Source of the DNA: Pontibacter qinzhouensis
Lineage (GTDB): Bacteria > Bacteroidota > Bacteroidia > Cytophagales > Hymenobacteraceae
DNA: 64,000 bases
Direction of reading: 5' to 3'
NCBI RefSeq assembly: GCF_008017455.1
Contig: NZ_VRTY01000012.1
Coordinates: 1 to 64,000 of the forward strand
Shown: in pieces, positions 8,305-16,579 of the stretch
Numbering within the stretch: position 1 is the stretch's first letter
How the letters are laid out: every line of letters begins with the position of its first letter
The notes under the pieces: generated by a model
Database searches by the model: none
What the model saw: only the letters and a program-made list of their open reading frames with translations
Told to the model about the DNA's origin: nothing
Translations under genes and position numbers: made by a program

Positions 8305-9519
8305 ATGTATCAGACAGAAGAGGTGAATATTGTACTATCAGACAGAATAAATGCGTTAGCGGAGTCACAGACAATCGCTATGGCAAAGAAAGGCCGCGAG
8401 CTATCTGCTCAGGGCTTCGATGTGATAAACCTTAGCTTTGGGGAGCCTGACTTCCAGACCCCACAGTATATTAAGGACGCTGCCAAAAAAGCTATCGACG
8501 ATGGCTTTACCTTCTACACGCCGGTACCTGGTTACCCAGAGCTGCGCCAGGCGATCGTAGACAAGTTCAAACGCGATAACAACCTCGACTATAAGCCTGA
8601 GAACATCGTTGTTTCTACCGGTGCCAAACAATCTATTGCAAACGTGGTATTGTGTTTGGTAAACCCCGGCGATGAGGTTATTATCTTCTCGCCTTACTGG
8701 GTATCTTACGAAGAAGTAGTAAAACTGGCAGAAGGTGTTTCTGTGCCGATTATGGGCACGCTCGAGAACGACTTTAAAGTAACCGCCGAGCAGCTGGAGC
8801 AGGCTATTACTTCTAACACCAAGCTTATTATGTACTCCTCGCCATGCAACCCGACCGGTTCTGTGTTCGATGCTGCTGAACTTGAGGCCATTGCCCGGGT
8901 ACTGGAGAAGCACCCGCAGGTGTATGTGATGGCCGACGAGATTTACGAGTACATCAACTTCGGAGAAAAGCATGCCAGCATGGCCAGCTTCGACTTTATA
9001 AAAGACCGCGTTATTACTGTTAACGGCTTCTCGAAAGGCTATGCCATGACAGGCTGGCGTGTTGGGTACATTGCAGCCCACAAAGACATAGCCACAGCCT
9101 GCGATAAAATTCAGAGCCAGATGACATCCGGCACCTGTTCCATTGCCCAGAAAGCTGCCTATGCCGCCCTGCAGGGTGGTAAGTCCGCAGCCGAGGAAAT
9201 GTCGGCTGTATACCTACGTCGCCGCGACCTGGTACTGAACCTGATGAAGGACATACCTGGTTTTGCTACAAACGTGCCAAGTGGTGCCTTCTATCTGTTC
9301 CCTGATGTTAGCTACTACTTCGGTAAAAGCGTAGACGGCAAAGAAATTAAAGATTCTTTTGACCTGAGCATGTACCTGCTGACCGATGCCCATGTGGCCC
9401 TGGTGAGCGGCGATGCCTTTGGTGCGCCACAATGTATCCGCTTCTCTTACGCCACTTCCGATGAGAAGCTGACAGAAGCCATGGATCGCATCAAAAATAG
9501 CCTTGCCAAACTTCAGTAA
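8305..9519 (+). CDS. Pyridoxal-phosphate aminotransferase, aspartate aminotransferase type
   Basis: This 404-residue fold-type I aminotransferase of the class I/II group probably converts aspartate and 2-oxoglutarate to oxaloacetate and glutamate in the cytoplasm. Seen in order are SFGEPDFQTP near residue 42, TGAKQSI (phosphate loop), SSPCNPTGS (Asn), MADEIYEYI (Asp), the Schiff-base Lys in GFSKGYAMTGWRVGY near residue 235, and IRFSYA with the carboxylate-binding Arg near the C-terminus. Start ATG 8305 is chosen because the promoter covers the upstream frame. Its stop overlaps the next start (TAATG), so it is translationally coupled to the kinase gene. Confidence 0.9.
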   Translation: MYQTEEVNIVLSDRINALAESQTIAMAKKGRELSAQGFDVINLSFGEPDFQTPQYIKDAAKKAIDDGFTFYTPVPGYPELRQAIVDKFKRDNNLDYKPENIVVSTGAKQSIANVVLCLVNPGDEVIIFSPYWVSYEEVVKLAEGVSVPIMGTLENDFKVTAEQLEQAITSNTKLIMYSSPCNPTGSVFDAAELEAIARVLEKHPQVYVMADEIYEYINFGEKHASMASFDFIKDRVITVNGFSKGYAMTGWRVGYIAAHKDIATACDKIQSQMTSGTCSIAQKAAYAALQGGKSAAEEMSAVYLRRRDLVLNLMKDIPGFATNVPSGAFYLFPDVSYYFGKSVDGKEIKDSFDLSMYLLTDAHVALVSGDAFGAPQCIRFSYATSDEKLTEAMDRIKNSLAKLQ

Positions 9520-10538
9520 TGAGTAAACTTACTTCTCTGGAGGCAATTTCGGAGGCATTTAACAAACTTACTGTACTAATAGTGGGCGATGTCATGATCG
9601 ACTCCTACTTGTGGGGCAAGTCTACCCGAATATCTCCTGAGGCTCCTGTGCCGATCGTGAACGTGGTAAAACGCGAGAAACGGTTAGGCGGAGCTGCTAA
9701 CGTGGCCCTTAATGTGCAAGCATTGGGGGCCACTCCTTTACTATGCGCTGTTGTAGGAGACGACCCCGATGGCGCAGATCTGTTGCGCCTGATGGAGGAG
9801 CGGCAATTGCCTACAACCGGTATTGTCCAGAGCCCTGAGCGCATAACCACCATTAAGCACCGCATTATTGCTTCCGGGCAGCAGCTGCTCCGCGTAGATG
9901 CCGAAATAGAAACAAACCTCACCGACTACGAGGAGCGTTTTCTGGAAGATCGTTACAGAAAGCTACTGGAGCAGGCCGATGTCGTTATTTTTGAGGATTA
10001 CGATAAAGGCGTGTTTTCGAAGCAGAATATCCAGTCGTTTATCCGGCTGGCACAGGAGCAGGCAATACCCACTGTCGTAGATCCTAAAAAGAAGAATTTT
10101 CTGAGCTACGTAAGCTGCACCCTGTTTAAACCTAACCTGAAAGAACTTAAAGAGGGGTTGGGCACCGACTTTGCCGATGAGAACCAGGCGGCGTTTGAGA
10201 AAGCAGTAGCTGACCTGCAGGAACGGTTGGCCACTAGCAAAGTGCTTGTTACCTTATCGGAGCGTGGTGTGTTTGTAGCCGATGGCCAGGAAAAGACCTA
10301 TATCGAGGCACATCGCAGAGCCATTTCCGATGTTTCTGGCGCAGGCGACACTGTAATCAGCATTGCTGCTTTGTGCATGGCTCTGCAAACCTCTATGCCG
10401 TTTCTGGCGGGGCTGAGTAACCTGGGCGGAGGACTTGTATGCGAGCAGGTAGGGGTGGTGCCGGTAGATAAGAACCGGTTGTTTGAAGAAGCAATGCAGG
10501 TAAGGCTATTTGAGGTGCATGAGTACAGAAACGCTTAA
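9519..10538 (+). CDS. PfkB-family kinase, heptose 7-phosphate kinase (RfaE domain I type)
   Basis: This 339-residue ribokinase-fold protein resembles the N-terminal domain of HldE/RfaE, which phosphorylates D-glycero-beta-D-manno-heptose 7-phosphate for lipopolysaccharide core synthesis. Evidence: VLIVGDVMIDSYLWGKSTRISPEAPVPI at residues about 20-47 (split here only for description), RLGGAANVALN, VVDPKKKNF, FKPNLKEL, and the catalytic-site signature DVSGAGDTV near residue 270. The C-terminal nucleotidyltransferase domain of bifunctional HldE is absent, as in species with separate genes. Start overlaps the aminotransferase stop by one base. Its last 20 bases overlap the first TrkH gene, suggesting one transcript. 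Exact sugar specificity is inferred from the family. Confidence 0.86.
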   Translation: MSKLTSLEAISEAFNKLTVLIVGDVMIDSYLWGKSTRISPEAPVPIVNVVKREKRLGGAANVALNVQALGATPLLCAVVGDDPDGADLLRLMEERQLPTTGIVQSPERITTIKHRIIASGQQLLRVDAEIETNLTDYEERFLEDRYRKLLEQADVVIFEDYDKGVFSKQNIQSFIRLAQEQAIPTVVDPKKKNFLSYVSCTLFKPNLKELKEGLGTDFADENQAAFEKAVADLQERLATSKVLVTLSERGVFVADGQEKTYIEAHRRAISDVSGAGDTVISIAALCMALQTSMPFLAGLSNLGGGLVCEQVGVVPVDKNRLFEEAMQVRLFEVHEYRNA

Positions 10539-12318
10539 CAGGTACCTATACGACAGCAAGCTGAAGGCCTATGCCCTGATGCGACGCACAACCTATATAC
10601 TTACTACGCTGGCCATTGCCCTGCTAATTTATGCACACGGCGTAGTAGAGAGTCCTGTTGAGCTTCGTGTGCTGTATTATGCCATAGATGCTATTCTGGC
10701 TATTTTTGTCTTTATTTACCTGCTTCGGATACTCTACAACTTTGAGCGTATTAAATTTTTGAGGCGTACCTGGTTCGAAGGGCTGCTGATGGCAGTTATT
10801 CTGGTGAACCAGGTAGGCACTTACCTCCTTCATTTCCCGGTTATCTTTATCTTTTTTGATCGGCTGGGCATTCCGCTATCTGTCGAGTTGTACCGGATAG
10901 CCATCTCTCTCTACATGCTGGTGCTACTCCTGATCGAACTGTTTGAGACCAGGGTGTACCATAAAACCTTACAGTTACAGCCTACCATCACCTTTATAAT
11001 GAGTTTCCTGCTACTCATTTTTACCGGAACATGCCTTTTCATGCTTCCAAAAATGAGTAATGCACCCGATGGCATGCGCCTGGTTGATGCCATTTTTATG
11101 GCCACCAGTGCCTCCTGTATTACAGGGCTGGCCGTAGTGGACCCTGGCACCTACTTTACATTTGCCGGTCAGGTGGTGCTGCTCATGCTCGTGCAGTTGG
11201 GTGGCCTGGGTATCCTGACCTTTGCTACATTTTTTGCTTCGCTTATGCGGCAGGGGCTCGGTATAAAACAGCACGTGGCCATGCATAAACTCATGGAAGG
11301 AGAAAGCCTGTTCTCTACCAAAGGCTTATTGCGCAAACTCATCCTCCTGACGCTTACCATAGAGGCAGTAGGTGCTTTTCTGATTTTTCATACCTGGGGT
11401 CCCGAGGTCGAATTTTCGAACCTGGGTACGAAGTTGTTTTACTCGGTTTTTCATGCGGTTTCTGCGTTTTGTAATGCAGGTTTTTCGCTTTACCCCGAAG
11501 GGCTTTATACGGCTCCCATTCGTAACGCCTATGTGCTGCACATGATGGTAGCCATACTTATTATGTTTGGGGGAATCGGGTTCCCGACGATGCTCGATGT
11601 ACTGTCGCCTCAGGCGATGCGCAAACGGATGGATGCCCCCTGGCAGAACTGGAAATTACTTTCCAGAATAACTATTTACACCTCGGCAGCTTTGCTGTTG
11701 TTTGGCACTATCTTCTTCTTTTTTCTGGAATATTTCAACACACTGTCTCACTTAAGTTTTGTCGAGGCGCTCATAACGTCTTTTTTTCAGTCTGTCACAA
11801 CACGATCCTCAGGTTTTAGCACCGTAGATATCTCGGCACTTTCTGGCCCAACCCTGCTTATTTTTATGATTTTAATGTTCATAGGGGCATCGCCGGGTTC
11901 AACGGGTGGCGGCATCAAAACCACAACCTTTTTGGTGGTGCTGCTCTCGGTGCTCACCACCATCCGGGGCCGCGACAACCTGGAGGTTGGTAGGCGCACC
12001 ATTCCGCACTCTGTGTCGTACAAAGCGTTTTCGGTTTTTACCTTTGCCGTACTCATCGACATGAGTTTTCTTTTTCTTCTTTCTATAACCGATGCGCAGT
12101 ACGATATTTTGCGTCTTGCCTTTGAGCAGGTATCGGCCTTTGCAACCACAGGTTTAAGTACCGGTATAACAGCAGGTCTTTCAGATCCGGGTAAAATGAT
12201 AATTGCGGTGTCTATGTTCACCGGTAGGGTAGGCACCCTGACGCTGGCACTGGCCCTTAGTACCAGGGCAAAATCTACCTCCTACAAATATCCGCCAACG
12301 CACTTGCCGGTTGGCTAG
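10519..12318 (+). CDS. TrkH/KtrB-type potassium uptake protein, copy 1
   Basis: This 599-residue integral membrane K+ transporter subunit begins MSTETLNRYLYDSKLKAY. Four pore loops carry the conserved filter glycines: CITGLAVV (about 198), FCNAGFSL (about 317), TRSSGFSTV (about 428) and FATTGLSTG (about 542). About 140 residues precede the standard TrkH core and contain roughly four hydrophobic segments, an extension beyond the usual 480-residue family length. An in-frame TTG at 10510 is ignored because the second copy starts at the same MSTET. No TrkA/KtrA regulatory partner is nearby. It overlaps the kinase gene by 20 bases and is followed 80 bases later by a close paralogue. Confidence 0.9.
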   Translation: MSTETLNRYLYDSKLKAYALMRRTTYILTTLAIALLIYAHGVVESPVELRVLYYAIDAILAIFVFIYLLRILYNFERIKFLRRTWFEGLLMAVILVNQVGTYLLHFPVIFIFFDRLGIPLSVELYRIAISLYMLVLLLIELFETRVYHKTLQLQPTITFIMSFLLLIFTGTCLFMLPKMSNAPDGMRLVDAIFMATSASCITGLAVVDPGTYFTFAGQVVLLMLVQLGGLGILTFATFFASLMRQGLGIKQHVAMHKLMEGESLFSTKGLLRKLILLTLTIEAVGAFLIFHTWGPEVEFSNLGTKLFYSVFHAVSAFCNAGFSLYPEGLYTAPIRNAYVLHMMVAILIMFGGIGFPTMLDVLSPQAMRKRMDAPWQNWKLLSRITIYTSAALLLFGTIFFFFLEYFNTLSHLSFVEALITSFFQSVTTRSSGFSTVDISALSGPTLLIFMILMFIGASPGSTGGGIKTTTFLVVLLSVLTTIRGRDNLEVGRRTIPHSVSYKAFSVFTFAVLIDMSFLFLLSITDAQYDILRLAFEQVSAFATTGLSTGITAGLSDPGKMIIAVSMFTGRVGTLTLALALSTRAKSTSYKYPPTHLPVG

Positions 12319-12398
12319 TGGCTGCAAGTGTTTGCTGTTGCACTTCAGGAGTTGTTCACATCCCGGAAAATTAATCTTACCAGATCATCTCTACTTTC

Positions 12399-14198
12399 AT
12401 GAGTACAGAAACCCTTAACAGGTATTTATACGACAGTAAGCTGAAGGCATATGCCATCATGCGGCGAACTACTTATATCCTTACCATTCTATCTATAGGG
12501 CTACTGATTTATGCGCACGGTGTTGTAAAGAGCCCTGTCAGACTTCAGATTCTGTATTATGCCATCGACTTTATTCTGGCAGTATTCGTTATTATTTACC
12601 TCCTGCGTATTCTTTACAATTTTGAGCGGGTAAGGTTTTTAAGGCGCACATGGTTTGAGGGGGTACTTATGGCGGTTATCCTGGTTAACCAAATAGGAAC
12701 TTACCTGCTCCATTTTCCTTTGGTATATATTTTTTTCGAGTGGCTAGGTATTCCGCTTTCTGTAGAACTGTACCGTATTGCTATTTCGCTTTACATGCTG
12801 GTGCTGCTCCTCATTGAGCTTTTCGAAACCAAAATTTACCTGCAGACAGTACGGTTAAAATCGAGTATTACCTTTATCCTGAGTTTTGTATTTCTGATTC
12901 TGGGTGGGGCCTGCCTGCTCATGCTGCCCAAAATGACCAATGCGCCAGCAGGTATGGGGTTTGTCGATGCACTTTTTATGTCGGCCAGCGCTTCTTGTGT
13001 TACTGGCCTTGCCGTTGTAGACCCAGGTACTTATTTCACATTTGCCGGGCAGGTCGTGCTGCTCATGCTGGTCCAGTCGGGTGGTTTGGGTATTCTGACC
13101 TTTGCCACTTTTTTTGCTTCGCTTATGCGGCAGGGGCTGGGGTTCAAACAAAACGTAGCCATGCACCAACTGCTCGAGAGCGAAACACTCTTCTCTACTA
13201 AAAGGCTGCTGCGCCAGTTAATATTTCTGACCATCACCATTGAGGCTATCGGGGCCATCATCATATTTATGACCTGGGGGCCGGCTGCCGAGTTTCCAAA
13301 CCTGGGTGCCAAAATATTCTATTCGGTTTTTCATGCGGTTTCTGCCTTTTGCAATGCCGGCTTCTCCTTGTATCCGGAAGGACTCTACTCCGAACCTGTG
13401 CGCGTTGCCTATGTAATGCACCTGGTGGTAGCCATCTTAATCTTGTTCGGAGGTATTGGTTTTCCTACTATTATGGATGTATTGTCGCCCAAGGCAATGC
13501 GCAGGCGAATGGATGCCCCCTGGCAAAACTGGAAACTCCTCTCGCGGGTAACTATTTATACGTCGGCTGCCCTTATCTTTTTCGGGACATTTTTTTTCTT
13601 CTTTTTAGAGTACTTTAACACGCTCTCGCACCTTAGTTTTGTAGAGGCGCTCATAACGTCTTTTTTTCAGTCTGTAACTACCCGTACTGCCGGTTTTAAC
13701 ACCGTCGATATTTCGGCGCTCAACGTGCCAACGCTCCTTGTTTTTCTGGTGCTGATGTTTATTGGGGCATCGCCGGGTTCAACGGGTGGCGGCATTAAAA
13801 CCACTACCTTTTTGGTAGTGCTGCTCTCGGTGCTCACCACCATCCGGGGCCGCGATAACCTGGAAGTTGGTAGGCGCACTATCCCGCACTCTGTGTCGTA
13901 CAAAGCCTTTTCTGTTTTTACCTTTGCCGTGCTGATAGATATGGGCTTTATTTTCCTGCTTTCCATAACCGATGGACAGTACGACATCCTGCGGCTTGCC
14001 TTTGAACAGGTGTCGGCTTTTGCTACTGTAGGGCTGAGTACAGGAATCACAGCTGGCCTTTCTGATCCGGGTAAAATGATTATTGTACTTTCGATGTTTA
14101 TTGGCAGGGTGGGTACGCTTACACTGGCGCTGGCACTGAGTACCAGGGCCAAATCCACTTCTTATAAATATCCTCCAACACATTTACCAGTTGGGTAA
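12399..14198 (+). CDS. TrkH/KtrB-type potassium uptake protein, copy 2
   Basis: This 599-residue paralogue of the preceding gene is identical in layout, start (MSTETLNRYLYDSKLKAY) and C-terminus (SYKYPPTHLPVG). The four filter loops read CVTGLAVV, FCNAGFSL, TRTAGFNTV and FATVGLSTG, so loops 3 and 4 differ slightly from copy 1. It has the same extra N-terminal membrane region. Nucleotide identity is clearly higher in the last third (around 13650-13900 against 11770-12020), with long exact stretches, than in the N-terminal half. This suggests tandem duplication with later gene conversion or strong local constraint. A strong terminator follows directly after the stop. Confidence 0.9.
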   Translation: MSTETLNRYLYDSKLKAYAIMRRTTYILTILSIGLLIYAHGVVKSPVRLQILYYAIDFILAVFVIIYLLRILYNFERVRFLRRTWFEGVLMAVILVNQIGTYLLHFPLVYIFFEWLGIPLSVELYRIAISLYMLVLLLIELFETKIYLQTVRLKSSITFILSFVFLILGGACLLMLPKMTNAPAGMGFVDALFMSASASCVTGLAVVDPGTYFTFAGQVVLLMLVQSGGLGILTFATFFASLMRQGLGFKQNVAMHQLLESETLFSTKRLLRQLIFLTITIEAIGAIIIFMTWGPAAEFPNLGAKIFYSVFHAVSAFCNAGFSLYPEGLYSEPVRVAYVMHLVVAILILFGGIGFPTIMDVLSPKAMRRRMDAPWQNWKLLSRVTIYTSAALIFFGTFFFFFLEYFNTLSHLSFVEALITSFFQSVTTRTAGFNTVDISALNVPTLLVFLVLMFIGASPGSTGGGIKTTTFLVVLLSVLTTIRGRDNLEVGRRTIPHSVSYKAFSVFTFAVLIDMGFIFLLSITDGQYDILRLAFEQVSAFATVGLSTGITAGLSDPGKMIIVLSMFIGRVGTLTLALALSTRAKSTSYKYPPTHLPVG

Positions 14199-14245
14199 AA
14201 ACAACCGCGCCTCAGACCTGTTGAGGTTGAGGCGCGGTTGTTTTT
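14197..14245. terminator. Strong bidirectional terminator between trkH copy 2 and hemE
   Basis: An 18-base perfect stem, 14197-14214 with 14228-14245, is built on CAACCGCGCCTCA and its complement. It is flanked by A and T runs, and an inner ACCT/AGGT stem sits in the loop. It serves the converging hemE gene as well. Confidence 0.93.
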
Positions 14246-14263
14246 ATGTGAAACTCCTTGTAA

Positions 14264-14321
14264 GGCCTTGGGTAATTAAAGGTGAAAAAACCTTCGGAAG
14301 GCCATTTCCATTAGAATAATT
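14264..14321 (-). repeat. 57-bp intergenic element, copy 4
   Basis: On the minus strand it starts AATTATTCTAATGGAAATGG, then CCTTCCGAAGGTTTTTT, and ends CCAAGGCC. It starts about 15 bases after the hemE stop in the same orientation, so it sits like a terminator of hemE. Confidence 0.85.
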
Positions 14322-14336
14322 TAAAACAGACTTATT

Positions 14337-15377
14337 TTAGCTGTTTACGATACCGCTGTATTCCTTCACCGTCTGGATAAAGCATTTCACTTTTTCCGGA
14401 TCTGTATCGGGATAAACGCCGTGGCCCAGGTTGGCGATGTGCCGCTGTGGCCCGAATTGCTTCAGCATTTTTATAGTTTCGGATTGAATGGTTTCGAAAG
14501 AGCTGTACAGCAGGCAAGGGTCCATGTTGCCTTGCAGGGTTTTGCTGTTGCCCACCTGCTCCCGCGATGTAGCTACCTCCATGTTCCAGTCAAGCCCGAT
14601 AACTTCGCAATTCAGTTTGCTAAAATCCTCTAAAGCGAAGAAGGCACCTTTGGCAAATACAGTTACAGGCACGTCATTTATAGCATTGCAGATTTCGCTG
14701 ATGTATGGCAACGAAAAAGTCCTGTATTGCGCCGGCGACAGAATCCCTGCCCAGGAGTCGAAGATCTGAATCAGGTTAGCGCCTGCCTTTACCTGCGCCT
14801 GCAGGTAAGCAATGGTGGTGTCGGTGATCATGCGCAGCAACTGGTGCGCCAGTTTGGGGTTGGTGTACAACAAGCCACGGGCATGCGAAAACGTTTTAGA
14901 ACCGCTTCCTTCTACCATATAGGCCAGAATAGTCCAGGGGGCACCGGCAAAACCGATGAGGGGAACCCGGCCGTTAAGGGCTCTTTTGGTAACGCGTATT
15001 GCTTCGAGCACATAGCCCAGGTGCTCCTCAGGGTCAGCTACCCGCAGGCGTTTCAGGTCCTGCTCCGTCCGGATGGTAGCCGGGAAGTAAGGACCACGCT
15101 TCTCCACCATCTCGTAAGTGCAGCCCATGGCTTCGGGCACCACCAGGATGTCGGAAAAAATAATGGCCGCGTCCACATCCAGAATATCAACCGGCTGAAT
15201 GGTTACTTCTGCTGCAAACTCCGGCGTTTCTACCAATTCTTTAAAGCCACTCAGGCTTTCGCGCACCGCTCTGTATTCAGGTAAAATGCGTCCGGCCTGG
15301 CGCATGAGCCAAACAGGAGTGCGTTCTACTACCTCTCCCTTAGCTGCTCTAATAAGCAAATCGTTTTTCAGTTGCAT
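14337..15377 (-). CDS. hemE: Uroporphyrinogen decarboxylase
   Basis: HemE, 346 residues, removes four acetate carboxyls from uroporphyrinogen III to give coproporphyrinogen III in cytoplasmic heme synthesis. The signature [14 protein letters not shown] lies at residues 23-36, followed by the catalytic Asp in [42 protein letters not shown] and [13 protein letters not shown]. The length is normal. On its coding strand TATCTTTG ends only four bases before the ATG, so the message may be leaderless. It stands alone and faces the trkH genes. Its product, heme, is what the exported catalase and the nearby heme-import genes also handle. Confidence 0.97.
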   Translation of the reverse strand: MQLKNDLLIRAAKGEVVERTPVWLMRQAGRILPEYRAVRESLSGFKELVETPEFAAEVTIQPVDILDVDAAIIFSDILVVPEAMGCTYEMVEKRGPYFPATIRTEQDLKRLRVADPEEHLGYVLEAIRVTKRALNGRVPLIGFAGAPWTILAYMVEGSGSKTFSHARGLLYTNPKLAHQLLRMITDTTIAYLQAQVKAGANLIQIFDSWAGILSPAQYRTFSLPYISEICNAINDVPVTVFAKGAFFALEDFSKLNCEVIGLDWNMEVATSREQVGNSKTLQGNMDPCLLYSSFETIQSETIKMLKQFGPQRHIANLGHGVYPDTDPEKVKCFIQTVKEYSGIVNS

Positions 15378-15381
15378 GCCG

Positions 15382-15389
15382 CAAAGATA
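15382..15389 (-). promoter_or_regulatory. Putative -7 box of hemE
   Basis: Minus-strand TATCTTTG fits TAnnTTTG exactly and ends four bases before the hemE ATG. No TTG lies 19-21 bases upstream, so only the -7 half is supported. Confidence 0.45.
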
Positions 15390-15407
15390 GGGATTTTTAG
15401 GGATTTT

Positions 15408-15437
15408 GAATGAGTGATTGAATGGATGAATGAATGG
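15408..15437 (-). repeat. TTCATTCAAAATTCC-type intergenic phrase
   Basis: Degenerate four-base repeats of GAAT/GGAT/GAGT type, read on the minus strand as CATTCATTCATCCATTCAAT. Similar phrases recur at 15715, 30220, 39647 and next to elements at 4837 and 60628. Confidence 0.6.
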
Positions 15438-15550
15438 TTTTGTTTGTAGGTTTTGATGAAAAGAAGAAGCAAATTCGATTTTGAGTGAGCGTAAAAACGA
15501 ATCGGTCTGTTTCTATAACCTGTGCAGAAGCCATTCAGATATAACTCTAC

Positions 15551-15607
15551 AACCTTGGCAATAAATGCCTGAAAAACCTTCTGAAGGCCAAATTCATTAG
15601 AATAATT
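15551..15607 (-). repeat. 57-bp intergenic element, copy 5
   Basis: Minus strand starts AATTATTCTAATGAATTTGG, hairpin CCTTCAGAAGGTTTTT, ends TTGCCAAGGTT. It lies 147 bases after the marC stop in the same orientation. Confidence 0.85.
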
Positions 15608-15714
15608 ATAGGGAACACCATACAAACATCATGATCAAAGAGCAAATTCCTGAAATCATAAATTTTGTGAACTCTTAAATTAGAGGCTATTTATAATGAA
15701 TAGCATTACTATTA

Positions 15715-15757
15715 ATTCATCCATTCATTCTCTAAATCATCCATTCATTCAAAATTA
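15715..15757 (+). repeat. TTCATTCAAAATTCC-type intergenic phrase
   Basis: Reads ATTCATCCATTCATTC, a short spacer, then ATCCATTCATTCAAAATT. It is in inverted orientation to the phrase at 15408-15437, with element copy 5 between them. Nothing else is visible in the 15378-15754 gap. Confidence 0.6.
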
Positions 15758-16369
15758 AAAAAACAGCGCCTTTAAAGCAGATACTATAAAGTTTACACCG
15801 ATAGAAAGCACAATAAAGCCCATAATACGTGAAAGAGCGGCCAACCCTGATTTGCCCATGAAACGGGTAAGCTGGTGCGAAAAACGAAGAATAATAAAAG
15901 TAACCACAGCCAGCAGCAGAATAGCAGCCAGAATCATGACCATATCTATAATGGAGAGCGACGTAGTAAAAAAGCCAATGCTCACCGCTATAGCACCCGG
16001 ACCAGATAGCATGGGCATGGCCAGTGGCGTAAACGAAATATCTTCTTTCTGCTGTCCTTCTTCCACCACATCGGGCGAAATCTTTTTCTTGTTGGCTCCC
16101 GGCGTTAGCAGATCAAAACCTGCTTTCATAATCATGAGGCCACCTGCAATGCGCAAATCGTGCATCCGGATGCCGAAAAAGTTGAGCACATATTGCCCCG
16201 TCAGGAAAAAGATAGCCAGAATACCAACCATGTAGAGGCAGGCCTTGAGCGCCTGCTGGTTACGGTGGGCCGGGGTGTCGTCCTGTGTCAGGGTTAGGAA
16301 CACGGGCATGGCGCCAAAGGGATTTACAACAGAGAACAAGGCAGAGAATGTAGCCAGTAATATTTCCAT
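15755..16369 (-). CDS. MarC-family integral membrane protein
   Basis: This 204-residue, six-helix inner-membrane protein begins MEILLATFSALFSVVNPFGA. The NPFGAMPVFL motif (residues 15-24) and the two-fold repeated architecture are typical of MarC/YchE/YhgN, whose transport substrate is not established. A longer open frame reaches 16804, but the extra part is antisense to purK and lacks coding character. The 204-residue version has the normal family length. The coding strand has TTG-N19-TATATTTA upstream. It is divergent from purK. Confidence 0.88.
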   Translation of the reverse strand: MEILLATFSALFSVVNPFGAMPVFLTLTQDDTPAHRNQQALKACLYMVGILAIFFLTGQYVLNFFGIRMHDLRIAGGLMIMKAGFDLLTPGANKKKISPDVVEEGQQKEDISFTPLAMPMLSGPGAIAVSIGFFTTSLSIIDMVMILAAILLLAVVTFIILRFSHQLTRFMGKSGLAALSRIMGFIVLSIGVNFIVSALKALFF

Positions 16370-16399
16370 AGAGGATCGGTAGCGTATAAAGTAGGGCGT

Positions 16400-16429
16400 T
16401 AAATATAGCTTTTTCAGGATGCAAAACAA
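16400..16429 (-). promoter_or_regulatory. Putative promoter of marC
   Basis: On the minus strand, TTG (16429-16427), 19 bases, then TATATTTA (16407-16400) is one base off TAnnTTTG. It lies 31 bases before the ATG. Confidence 0.45.
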
Positions 16430-16579
16430 AAGTATTGCCGCCCCGGATGCATAATACCGCAGCAGGGGGAGTAGGGTTTGCAGATTATCCTTAATTTTGA
16501 GGAAACATTGGCTGAAGCAACCCCGCAACAAGGTGCACCAGCTGCAAATTGTAAAGATCATTTTATTCAGATAAATAGT

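Noticed and set aside
16478-16579. 34 extra codons at the front of purK
   Set aside because: No family similarity. PurK begins at the Rossmann-like GILGGGQLG, which fits ATG 16580.
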